Below, piece by piece: positions 37,901 through 49,900 of a stretch of 64,000 nt of DNA. The position numbers and the translations under genes are program-made. Numbering within the stretch: position 1 is the stretch's first letter; each line of letters opens with the position of its first letter. Source of the DNA: Nymphaea colorata (Eukaryota; Streptophyta; Magnoliopsida; Nymphaeales; Nymphaeaceae); assembly GCF_008831285.2 (NCBI RefSeq), contig NC_045146.1, positions 1,950,001 to 2,014,000 on the forward strand. Reading direction: 5' to 3'. A model generated the notes under the pieces. The model was not told the DNA's origin, searched no databases, and saw only the letters and a program-made list of their open reading frames with translations.

Positions 37901-40900
37901 GCAGAAATGTTACATCAAAGCTGGGGAAGAACTCTTTACAGTCTTCTATTGGAGCGGCCCAAGCAGCGTCATCAGTAGTAGATGGGTCTTTATCTTCTTC
38001 TCAGCCTGAGACAATGACTGTGAGTATCAATAAGTCAGAGTATGAGGACTTTCTAGCACACAGATCTACTCAGCCATCGGCCTCCACAGTTATGACTGAC
38101 AGCGCTATGTCTGTTGACACTATCTCACATGATACAGGTACTACTTGGATTATTGATTCAGGGGCATCGAGGCACTTTTGTAGTACGCCTTCTATGTTTA
38201 CTGTGCTACACTCACTACCTCAGATACGTCATGTGAGACTTGGAGATGGTAGATTGTCACCCATTATGGGATATGGAGATATCAAGATCTCTCAATCTAT
38301 GACTATTCCCAATGTGTTATATGCTCCTAAGTTTCCCACAAATTTGTTATCTGTCGGACAATTGGTTAATGATTTACATTGTCGTGTTACGTTTGACTCT
38401 GGTTTATGTTCATTTCAGGACTTGCCAACTGGGAAGACGATTGGTGGAGGCTATAAGAAAGGGGGCATCTACTTCCTGTCGGATCCCGTGGGTATTGCAG
38501 CATCATCGATCACATCGTTGTCCTCCTCATTCCAGTGGCATCTCAGACTTGGTCATCCATCTGTCTCCAAGCTCCGTCATCTCCTTCCACATCTCTCCTT
38601 ACCAGAGTCGTTCCAGTGTGAAGCTTGTCAACTTGGCAAACACACTCGTAGTAGTTATTCATCGAGTCTTAATACGTCCAGTTGTGGACTATTTGATCTT
38701 CTTCATGTTGATGTGTGGGGTCCTAGCAGAGTTGCTAGTAGGTCAAGATTTCGTTATTTTCTTGTCATCGTAGATGATTATTCTCGAGTCACCTGAGTTT
38801 TCCTTTTGAAGGAAAGGTCTGAAGTCGTATGTACTCTCAAAAACCTTATTATTGAAATAAAGACCCAGTTTGGTATTCTTGTTAAAAACATTCGCACTGA
38901 TAATGCTCTTGAGTTTAAGGCATCTACTTTAATGAAGTTTTACTCAGATAATGGCATTTCTCCTCAGTTTACATGTCCCCATACTTCCCAGCAAAATGGA
39001 ATAGTTGAGCGAAAACATCGTCAACTTTTAAATGTGGCTCGTTCCCTTATGCTTCATACTAATCTCCCTGCATATTTTTGGGGAGATGCTATTCTTACTG
39101 CTTGCTACTTAACCAATCGTTTACCCTCATCCTCCATTGATAACCAGATCCCCATTAAACTTGTGCACCCACAAAGATCCTTGTTTCCAGTGGCTCCCAA
39201 AGTATTTGGTTGCACATGCTTTGTTCATATTCTTGGACCCACACGTGACAAATTGGGAGCCCAAGCCATTAAATGCATTTTCATTGGCTACTCCAGAAAC
39301 CATAAAGGCTACAAATGCTTTGATCCCTTGACTCAAAAAGAGTATATCAGCGCGGATGTCACATTCTTTGAGTCTTGTAGAAATACGAACAAGAAGACGA
39401 AGAGAAACAATGATCACGATGTAACGTGGAAAACCCTCAACACGAGGGAGAAAAAACCACGAATGAGGAGGAGTTGGTGTCCACTAGCAGCCAGACTCTC
39501 TCTCTCTTAAGATTATCATTAACACTTAAGGATTAGGGTTACATGACTTAAGTAGAGCCCAAAACGGGCTACAAGGCGGGTTGGGTATGGATCCGGACCC
39601 GAAACCCACAATCTATCAACACTCCCCCTCAAGTTGGGCATACATATCAAACATGCCCAACTTGGATACATTCCTCTCAAATGAAGCTGAAGGAAGAGCT
39701 TTCGTCAGAACATCAGCAGTTTGGTCTTCAGACTTCATGTAAGGTAAGATCAACTCTTTCGCATCAATCCTTTCCCGAATGAAGTGACGATCAATTTCAA
39801 CATGTTTTGTTCTGTCGTGAAGAACAGGATTGTTGGCTAAGTTGATTGCAGACTTGTTATCACAATACATCTTCATAGGTCCTTCAATCTCTATTCCAAT
39901 GTCAGTCAACAATATCTTCAACCATAATAACTCTGACACTCCCATAGCAACTGCCCTATATTCTGCCTCTGCACTGGATCTAGAGCAAACATCCTGTCTC
40001 TTGCTCCTCCATACAACAAGGTTTCCTCCCAAGTAGACACAGTACCCTGTAGTGGATCGTCTGGTATCACCACAACCTGCCCAATCCGCATCAGAATAGC
40101 CCTCGATTTCTACAGTCTCTTGTTTCACATACAGGAGTCCCTTACCAGGATTTTTCTTCAGGTAGCATAGCACTCTGTCCACAGCCTTCAGATGTGCATC
40201 GGTTGGCGCATGCATGAATTGGCTCAAAACATTCACCGCAAAGGTGATATCAGGTCTCGTGAGGGTAAGATAAATTAGCTTCCCAACCAAACGTTGATAT
40301 CTTCCCTTGTCTTCTTCACAGAGAGGCTCTCCATCTCTAAGACTCAACTTGTGCCCAGTGTCAAAAGGGGTAGGAGTAGGTCTACATCCCAATTTACCAG
40401 TTTCTTCCAGCAGATCTAATGTATATTTCCTTTGGTTTAGTACAAGACCAGTACTAGACCTAGCAACCTCCATACCAAGAAAATACCTTAACTTGCCAAG
40501 GTCTTTGAGGTCGAATTCTGTAGCCAGTAACCCTTTTAGCTTGATAATCTCCTCCTCATCATCTCCAGTAACAATCATGTCATCTACGTAGACGAGTAGA
40601 AGAGTAACCCTGCTCTCCTTCTTCTTCACAAACAGAGTGTGATCTCCATTTCCTTGTTTGTATCCATGACGTATCATCACTCTTTTCAGTCGTTCAAACC
40701 ACGCTCTGGGCGATTGCTTAAGGCCATACAAGGCCTTTTTCAGCTTACAACACTTTTCTGGTTCTTCATATCCTGGAGGCATATGCATATATACTTCTTC
40801 TTCGAGGTCATCATTGAGGAATGCATTCTTAACATCCAGTTGATACATCTTCCACTCCTTCATCACAGCTAAGGATATAACCACCCTCACAGTCTTCATT

Positions 40901-43900
40901 TTCGCAACAGGAGCAAAGGTTTCCAAGTAATCAATTCCATATTTCTGGCTAAACCCCTTGGCCACAAGTCGAGCTTTATATCTTTCAACACTCCCATCTG
41001 GTTTGTACTTGATGGTATACACCCATTTGGATCCAACTAGGTGAGCGGCTTCAGGAATCTTCACCACTTCCCATGTCAAGTTTCTTCTTAGGGCATCTAT
41101 TTCTTCTTTCATTGCATCAGCCCACTTGGAGTCACTTTGAGCTTCAGCGACAGTCCTGGGAATCACAGCCAAAGAGAGAGTAGAAACAAAGCACTTGTAA
41201 TCTTTCCCAAGTCTGGAATAAGAAACAAAATTACCAATGGGGTGTTGAGTACATGACCTGACACCCTTTCTCAGGGCAAGGGGAAGATCGTCATTCTTCT
41301 TTTCAACCTCATCATGAGTCTCCACGGTCTCCTTGGTAGGACTTGGTTCATCCAGGGAAGGAGTGGCATTGGGATTGGAAGTAGATCTAGCATCACAAGT
41401 CATCACCTCTGTCCGAGTACCTCGTCTAGAGTAGAACTGTCCAAACAACTGAGGGCCTTCTTTCTCAATGCTATTGTCACCCCGTTCCTCCTTCTCAGGC
41501 ACATCAACAGTATTAAGTGATTCTGCTTTCTTGTAGTCCAAGAAATCTATAAACTGAAGTTCCTGTCTCTGAGAATACTCTTCCCTGCCCACAGACTGCT
41601 CCCCCTGAAGAGGATTCGCACCAAAGTAAGAGGCATGTTCCAAGAAGGTAACATCCCTCGTAACATAAGCTCGACCAGTAATAGGATCAATACATTTGTA
41701 TCCTTTTTGCGTAGGGGAGTATCCAACAAAGACACCTTTGATAGACCTAGGATCAAGTTTCTTGACATTTGGACTGTGATCATGGATAAAACATACACAA
41801 CCAAAAACAAGAGGAGGAAGAGGAAATGGTGGACGACTGCCAGGAAGCAACGAGTGGGGAGTCCTACCATTCAAAACACGACTGGGCATGCGGTTAATAA
41901 GATAGGCACTAGTAAGAACTGCATCACCCCAATAGTGTTTAGGAAGATTTCTCTGAAACAAAAGAGCCCTGGTGACATTAAGAAGTTGACGATTTTTCCT
42001 TTCAGCTACCCCATTTTGAGGGGGGGGTGTAACTACAGGATGTCTCTTGAACAATCCCCCGTTGTCTAAGAAACTCCTCAACAGGCTGACACATGTACTC
42101 ACGGGCATTATCGGACCTGAAAGTTTTAACATTCGCACCATATTGGGTATGCACAAGAAGAATAAATGTCTCTATGATGCGAGGAACCTCGCTGCGGTCT
42201 TTTAACAAGTATATAAATGTAGCACGAGAGAAATCATCAATGAAAGTGATAAAATACTGGAAACCTTGACGGGTATGAATGCCCGAAGGTCCCCATACAT
42301 CAGAGTGAATCAGGGAAAAAGCTTCATTAGCACAACTAGAAGAAAGAGGGTACGAAGCCCTCACATGTTTGGCAAACTGACAAACATCACAAGAAATGGA
42401 AGACAAATCAAAGGAGGAACACAAGTCTGGAAACAAATGTTTCAAAATCCCAAAAGGTAAATGCCCAAAACGTTCATGCCAGTACATAAAAGACTGAAGA
42501 CAATCTTCTCTTCTCTTATCTGTCTTGCGGATCGCTGTCAACAGAGCAGCAGCCACACGTATGGGAAGACGATATAATCCATCAGAAGCTAAACCAATCC
42601 CAATCCTCTTCCCTGTCACCAAGTCCTGCAAAACACAACGATCGGCAGAGAATATAAGTTCACAATTCAATTCTTTAGTAAGTCTACTGACTGATAAGAG
42701 ATTTAAAGGAAACTGGGGAACATGTAAAGCGCCCTGCACATGAAATTTGTCCAACAAGGACAGAGTGCCTTCGCTTGCCACACAGGTAGAGGAACCATCT
42801 GCAAGAGAAACACGTTCCTTTCCCGAGGACAACTTATACTCATGAAACAATTTTGGATTACCTGTCATGTGATGAGTAGCACCACTATCGACAATCTATT
42901 CCCCCACAGAAGAGTTACCTTGATTGCCAATAACCGCGAGAGCATGATTAGCTGTAGTTCCCTCTGAGGTCTCAATCTTGTTGACATCGATCCTGCCCAA
43001 ATAAGCCCTTAGTTCACGAAGCTGGTCAGCAGAAATGGAGACTTTTTCTCCACTGGATGCTTGCACCTCAGACACAGGCGTTCTCCCAATCGAAGATCTC
43101 CCTTTGTTTCCCTTCTTTTCTGGATGAAGATCCCAACAATAATCCACGGTGTGACCTGTCTTCTTGCAGTGAGTGCACCGGCGAAGGGATCTAGACGGGC
43201 CGCCAGGACCACGACTCACGAGAGCGGATCTCTCGTTATAGGGCACAAGTTCCCTCTTCCCTTCTTTTGTAACAAGCCTCCTCTGTTCTTCCGCTTCAAC
43301 ACAGGAGTACACATCTTCAATACTGGACACCTCCCCTGAATTCAGAATCTGGCTTCGAACACCTTCAAACTCATCATTTAAACCTGCTAAAAATAGGAAC
43401 ACCCTGTTTTCCCATTCATGAGCAACATAGAGCGCCGGATCATGGGGACAATGCCAAGGAATATCAGAATGATAGTCAAGCTCTTCCCACTTGGCTTTCA
43501 AAGCCCCATAGTACTCTGCAACAGACGAGGTCCCTTGTCGAATGCCATAGACTGTCTTCATTACTTGGTAAGTACGAATTGCGGTCTTCTTTTGGCCATA
43601 CATTTGCTCGAGGACCACCCACATGTCTCTAGCAGTCTTCTTCCGAAGGATAAGGGGCTGAATATCGGCGGAAACGGAATTGACAATCCAAGTTTTCACT
43701 TGATTATCCTCAAGAAACCAAGTATGCCACACATCACTTGTTCTTGCTGGTTCGGGGTTGCTCCCATCAATATAGGCCATGCGACCACGGCCAGCAATCC
43801 CCATGGTCATAGCAGGCGACCACGAGAAATAATTATCCTTGGTGAGGCGAAGAGTGATGACTTGCATGGGAACATTCTCAGTTCTAAAAGCCCCTATTTC

Positions 43901-46900
43901 AGTGGGATTGGTGTTGACGGTTGACGAGGAAGAGGCTGCCATAATCACAGACCAGTCTAGCTACGGGTGAAGCCCAGTAGGCAGCAAGGGCAGCAGGGAG
44001 CAACAGCACAATACAACACCAAAAAAGGCAGAGAGCAGGCAACGGACAAAACGGAGAACGCCTAAACCTCACCGGCGGAAGAGACAGCAACAGAGAGGCA
44101 GCGCCGGAGAAAAAAAAAACGAAGCAGAGCGGCGCGGCGCTGGGCAGAAACAGACCGCCGGAACCAGGCAGAGCGGCGCACCGGCGGAAGCAGACCGCCG
44201 GAACCAGGCAGAGCGGCGCGGCGCCGGAAAAAGACATGGCGGTGGGCGATGCGTCGGATGACAGAGAGGAACGCCGCTGGACAGAGCGTCGCTGGGCAGG
44301 CCGACGCTGGGCGGAAGCGACTGAACAGGAACGACGCTGATCAGGGCGTCGCTGGGCCGGTCGTTGCTAGGCGGAGACGGCGAAATCCTGAGCGGCGCTG
44401 ATCAGGGCGGCGCTGGGCGGAGACGGCGGCGGGGCGACAGACGAAGCTCAGGCATCGGGCACGGACGTCGGGCACGGGCGTCGGGCGTCGGGCACGAGCG
44501 TCGGGCACGGGCGTCGGGCACGAGCGTCGGGCACGGGCGATGAACAGTGCCGGGCGAGACGATGAACAGTGCCGGGCGAGTCAATGAACAGTGCCGGGCG
44601 AATCCTCCTCCAACACGGGCAAAAGACAAACCAGAAACGCCGGAACTTCACGGCTCTGATACCATGTAGAAATACGAACAAGAAGAAGACGAAGAGAAAC
44701 AATGATCACGATGTAACGTGGAAAACCCTCAACACGAGGGAGAAAAAACCACGAATGAGGAGGAGTTGGTGCCCACTAGCAGCCAGACTCTCTCTCTCTT
44801 AAGATTATCATTAACACTTAAGGATTAGGGTTACATGACTTAAGTAGAGCCCAAAACGGGCTACAAGGTGGGTCGGGTATGGATCCGGACCCGAAACCCA
44901 CAATCTATCAACAAGTCTCAACCTTATTATAGCTTCACTCCTATGTCTACTGAGATGCCACGGTCTCCAGACCCACTACCTATTCCTCCTATTCCTTTGG
45001 AGTCGTTCTCTGTTGAATCTCCTTCGTCTGTTGTGTCCAAGTTTCGTGATCCACCGCTGGTCTACACACGTCGACAGGACCCTTCTCATAATCTTTTGCC
45101 AACCGTTTCTCAGGAGGTAAGTACATCTGAAGCGCATAACCCTACTCATTCTGATCCTTGTCAAGACTTACCTATTGCTCTTCGCAAAGGCAGACGGCAA
45201 TGTACTTTACATCCTATATCTCATTTTGTGTCTATTGATGGGGTTGGTAAAAATATGCAACAATTCATTCATGCTTTGGCTGCTCATACAGTTCCTACGT
45301 GTCACCAGCAGGCCTTATTAGACACCCAATGGAGACGGGCTATGCAAGATGAGATGGATGCCTTAGTGCAGAGGGGCACTTGGGAACTCGATGTGATATT
45401 GTTGGCTCAAAGTGGGTATTCATAGTTAAGTATAATTCTGATGGTTCTTTGGAACGATACAAAGCTCGATTGGTTGCTAAAGGCTACACGCAGACCTACG
45501 GTGTGGATTTCTTTGAGACCTTCTCTCCAGTTGCTCGGTTGGGAATCATTCGTCTTATTATTTCTGTGGCTGTCCACCATGACTGGCACATGTATCAACT
45601 GGATGTCAAAAACGCCTTTTTGTATGGTGATCTTGATGAGACTGTCTATATGCAACAACCACCGGGATTTGAACGACAGGGGGAGTGTGGAAAAGTATGC
45701 AAGCTGAAGAAAGCTATTTATGGACTCAAACAGAGTCCTCGTGCGTGGTTTCACAAGTTTTCTGAGGTAGTCTCACAGTGTGGCTTTGTGAGATCTCCTC
45801 TTGATCATTCCTTGTTTATCAAGAAGGCTTCCCGAGGTATAACTGTTCTCGTGGTTTATGTTGATGATATTATCCTGACAGGTGATTCTGATCAAGAAAT
45901 TTCTGATGCAAAGCTGTTTCTTCAAAAACACTTTGTGACGTAAGATCTGGGTCCTCTACGATACTTCTTGGGAATAGAAGTTGCTCGCAATGGGGAGGGT
46001 GTTGTTCTCTCTCAACGGAAGTATGTTCTTGATTTATTGCAGGACACAGGGATGCTAGGAGCTAAACCGGCAAATTTACCTATGAATCCACGTATACATC
46101 TTCATGATGACCAAACAGAATTAGTGGATTCTAGATCTTACAGATCCCTTATTGGAAAACTTCTCTATGTTACCGTGACAAGACCAGACATTAGTTTTGC
46201 AGTGGGAAAACTAAGTCAATTTATGGAAAAACCAAGGAAAGTTCATTGGGATGCTGCTTTGATGGTGGTTAAATATCTGAAATCTTCTCCTGGCAACTCT
46301 GAAAGTGGAAGCCTATAGTGATGCTGATTATGCTGGCTCAGTAGAGGACAGAAAATCTACCACAGGATTTTGTGTATTTGTGGGAGGCAATCTCATATCG
46401 TGGAGAAGCAAAAAACAAGGTGTGGTGTCAAGATCTAGTGCAGAATCCGAGTACAGAGCTATGGCTCAAACAGCGGCAGAAATGACGTGGGCTAGATCCA
46501 TGCTATCCAGCCTAAGTGTGTCAATCACACTTCCCATGAAGATGTATTGTGATAATCAAGCAGCCACACACATTGCAAACAATCCAGTTTTTCATGAAAG
46601 AACTAAACATATTGAGGTGGATTGTCATTACATTTGGGATCTCGTTCAAGCATGAACTATTGCCACTGTTCATGTTCCTTCAGAAGATTAAGCTGCAGAT
46701 ATCTTCACCAAAGCTCTTCCTATTGGTGATTTCTCTAGATGTTGTGACAAGCTGAGCATGTTTAATATGTATGCTCCAGCTTGAGGGGGAGTGTTGAATA
46801 AGAAAAGTTTTATGTTTTAGGAGGTTCCTTGTAATATTAAAGAGTTATAAGATCTCTTTAATATTTTCCTTATTTCCCATTGAGTTATTTTGTAAATCCC

Positions 46901-49900
46901 TTTTTACCCTAATCTCTTTTATAAAAGAGATAAGGGTTATCGTAATAAGGAGTTCTTTTAGTTCAATCTCACGGCAGCTTCTCTCTCTCACTTTCTTCTT
47001 CTCCGCTGCAACAATTTGCATGGCTCTAGAAAGAATCAGCAAATAGGATTTTACTTGAGCATGCTTCATGGCCATTCATTCGTCCTATATGATCAGTATA
47101 ACTTATCTCACAGTGGTAATCATTATAGTGAACTATTTGTTGGTGTCTAACCGCAGCAAGCAAGTATTTTTGCACTAACAGTATGATGTGCTCCCAATCT
47201 TTCTTATGTTTATCTTGGTCATCAAGGGTTCTATGTATGTTTCTTGCTTTTCCATTGGCTGTCCTTTACATAATCTACTACGACATCGTTGATAGCTATC
47301 CATACTGAGAATTCATACAAGAGTACACAGAAGTAACACAAGTGAAATTGTTTCTTCCAAGCACTTGACAGCTGTGCTGTTGTTGAGCTTTGGAGTGTAC
47401 TGACAGTCTTCAAATCTGATGACTCAATCTTCCTTGGGACATTTTGGATTTACTTATACCATTAAGCCATATTACTACATAGCTCTGTGGTGTACCTGCG
47501 AGATCATATTTTGTAGAATGCTGCATTATCATGCTATACATGTTGGCCTTTGTAGAAACATGCAACACACGAAAGAAGAAGAAGAGAGGAACACACGATA
47601 TACGTGGAAAAACCTCAGAAAGAGGAAAAAACCACGGGAAGCTCTGACCTAGGTGCACACCGCAACCCTAGGAGAGAGAAAATTATATTCACTTAATCAC
47701 ACAATTACACTTAAGTGAAGATTATATAGGAGGGAGAGAAGAATGCCGCCTAGGGTACCGAGCCGGCCTCGGTACCCGTGCCCCATGGGACCGGGTCCAG
47801 AAATGGACCGGTTCCCCATTACATCTATTTTAACACTCCCCCTCAAGCTTGGCATACATGTCAAACATGCCAAGCTTGCTAACATTTTTCTCAAATTGAG
47901 ATGTACATAAAGACTTAGTTAAAACATCAGCAACTTGATCTTCAGACTTCATGTAGGGCAGGATCAACTCCTTAGAATCTATGCGTTCCCGTATGAAATG
48001 GCGATCGATCTCCACATGTTTGGTTTTGTCGTGCAAGACTGGATTGTTTGCCAAGTTAATAGCCGACTTGTTGTCACAATACATCATCATCTTCTCTTCC
48101 ATTTTCACCCCAATATCTGCTAACAGAATTTTGAGCCATAACATTTCTGTAACCCCCATGGCAACCGCCCTGTATTCAGCCTCAGCACTGGACCTGGAAC
48201 AAACTTCTTGTCTTTTACTTCTCCATACCACCAGGTTACCTCCAAGAAAGATGCAGTATCCTGTGGTAGACCTTCTAGTATCTGTGCAACCTGCCCAGTC
48301 GGCGTCAGAGTATCCTTCAATACTGAGTTGACTTTGTCGAGTATAGAGCAGTCCTTTCCCTGGGTCATTCTTTAAGTATCCCAATACTCTTTCAGCACTT
48401 TTCCAATGACAATCAGTAGGGGCATGCATAAACTGACTTAACACACCCACAGCATACGTAATATCCGGGCGAGTAAGGGTGAGATAAATGAGTTTACCAA
48501 CCAGCCGCTGATACCTCCCTTTTCCTTCCTCATCCAAGATCGTCCCAGTTTTGATACTTATCCTTGTGCCAGACTCCATTGGAGTAAGAAAGGGCCTGCA
48601 TCCCAGTTTACCTGTCTCTTTTAGAAGGTCCAAAGTGTATTTCCTTTGGCTCATAACAAGACCAGTCTCAGATCTAGCAATCTCAATTCCCAAAAAATAC
48701 CTCAGTTTACCCAAATCTTTGAGGTCAAATTCAGCAGCTAACGTTTCTTTCATCTTCCTTTTTTCTTCTTCGTCATCACCTGTGACAATCATATCATCAA
48801 CATATACTAGTAGGAGGCTCACCAGACCATTTCTCTGCTTGATGAAGAGGGTGTGATCACCATTTCCCTGTTTATATCCATTAGTCTTCATCACAACCCT
48901 TAGTCTTTCAAACCACGCTCTAGGGGACTGCTTGAGGCCATACAATGCTTTCTTGAGATAACAACACTTTCCTTTCTGCGCATATCCAGGCGGCATGCTC
49001 ATATAGACTTCTTCCTCAAGGTGACCATTCAAGAAGGCGTTCTTGTCATCAAGTTGGTCCATGCTCCACTTCTTTTGTACTGCCAGAGCTAAGATGACCC
49101 TTACTGTCTTCAGTTTAGCAACGGGAGCGAACGTCTCAAGATAGTCAATCCCATATTTCTGGCTGAACCCCTTTGCAACAAGACGAGCTTTATAGCGTTC
49201 TACAGTGCCATCAGGTTTGTACTTCACAGTAAACACCCACTTGGAACCAACTAAGTGAGTTCCATTAGGAATATCAACAACCTCCCACGTATTGTTCCTT
49301 GCCAGGGCGTCCATCTCCTCTGTCATGGCCTGTAGCCATTTGGGATCCTCCCTGGCATCCTCCACTGACCTGGGAATAACAGCCATAGATAGAGAGGTAA
49401 TAAAGCACTTGTAGTCTTTACTGAGTTTAGCATACGAGACAAATCTCTGAATAGGGTGAGAAGTACATGACCTGGTGCCTTTGCGTAGGGCTATGGGAAG
49501 ATCTTCATTCATTGGACTTGGATCATCCGGGGAGCTCACAAGATCGGGATTGGTAACATCAACAACCTCCATCACATCATTCTTCTTCCTGGTGTATACC
49601 TGACCAAACAAATGATCACGGGACTGTTCTTCCACAGGGCCCCCTTCCATCTGACTGTCTCTGTCCTCACTGACTGTGTCAACCACACTCACACTCGGAG
49701 AACTAGCCGTGTAATCCAAGAAATCTGTGAACTGAATCAACTGATGCGAAGAATACTCGTCCACTCTCTCACCTAAACACTCCCCCTGAAGAGGATTCGT
49801 AGGAAAGTATGCCTCGTGTTCATGAAAGGTAACATCCCTGGAGACATAGACTCTGAAAGTGCTAGGGTCAACACACTTGTATCCCTTCTGAGTGGAGGAA

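Larger units (their letters stand above)
39376..44913 (-). mobile_element. Ty1/copia element 2, nested inside element 1
   Basis: Inserted in element 1 pol in the opposite orientation, with AGTCT duplicated exactly at 39371-39375 and 44914-44918. LTRs begin TGTAGAAATACG and end ATCTATCAACA. Both primer site and purine tract are present on the minus strand. Coding is complete except for one stop and one frameshift. LTRs differ by three C/T substitutions and one 3-bp indel. Confidence 0.95.
37057..46785 (+). pseudogene. gag-pol of copia element 1, multiply disabled
   Basis: The first frame runs 37057-38796 (579 aa). It holds a UBN2-type gag, a zinc knuckle whose last Cys is Tyr (C255, C258, H263, Y268), a protease DSGA near residue 367, and a GAG-pre-integrase WHLRLGHP block. 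TGA at 38794 replaces a conserved Trp codon in integrase. Pol continues at 38806-39375, is split by element 2, and resumes at 44914. A small deletion near 45391 shifts the frame; RT with YVDDIILTG follows to a TAA at 45941-45943. After a second deletion near 46290 comes RNase H (YSDADYAGS) to a TGA at 46653, with another in-frame stop near 46689. The element makes no intact polyprotein. Some inserted reading frames across the element 2 LTR are chance joins. Confidence 0.9.
36129..47013 (+). mobile_element. Ty1/copia element 1, interrupted by element 2
   Basis: LTRs of 222 bp (TGTT...AACA) bound the element, and ATTTG is duplicated exactly at 36124-36128 and 47014-47018. A tRNA-iMet primer site follows the left LTR and a purine tract precedes the right LTR. 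The order gag, protease, integrase, RT, RNase H is that of copia. Element 2 sits inside pol with its own AGTCT duplication. Without the insert the element is about 5.3 kb. The LTRs differ at one base of 222, yet the coding region has several disabling changes. Confidence 0.95.

Noticed and set aside
39376-44913. Elements 1 and 2 as a single rearranged retrotransposon
   Set aside because: Each has its own LTR pair, primer site and exact 5-bp duplication, and element 1 coding resumes at the AGTCT duplication.
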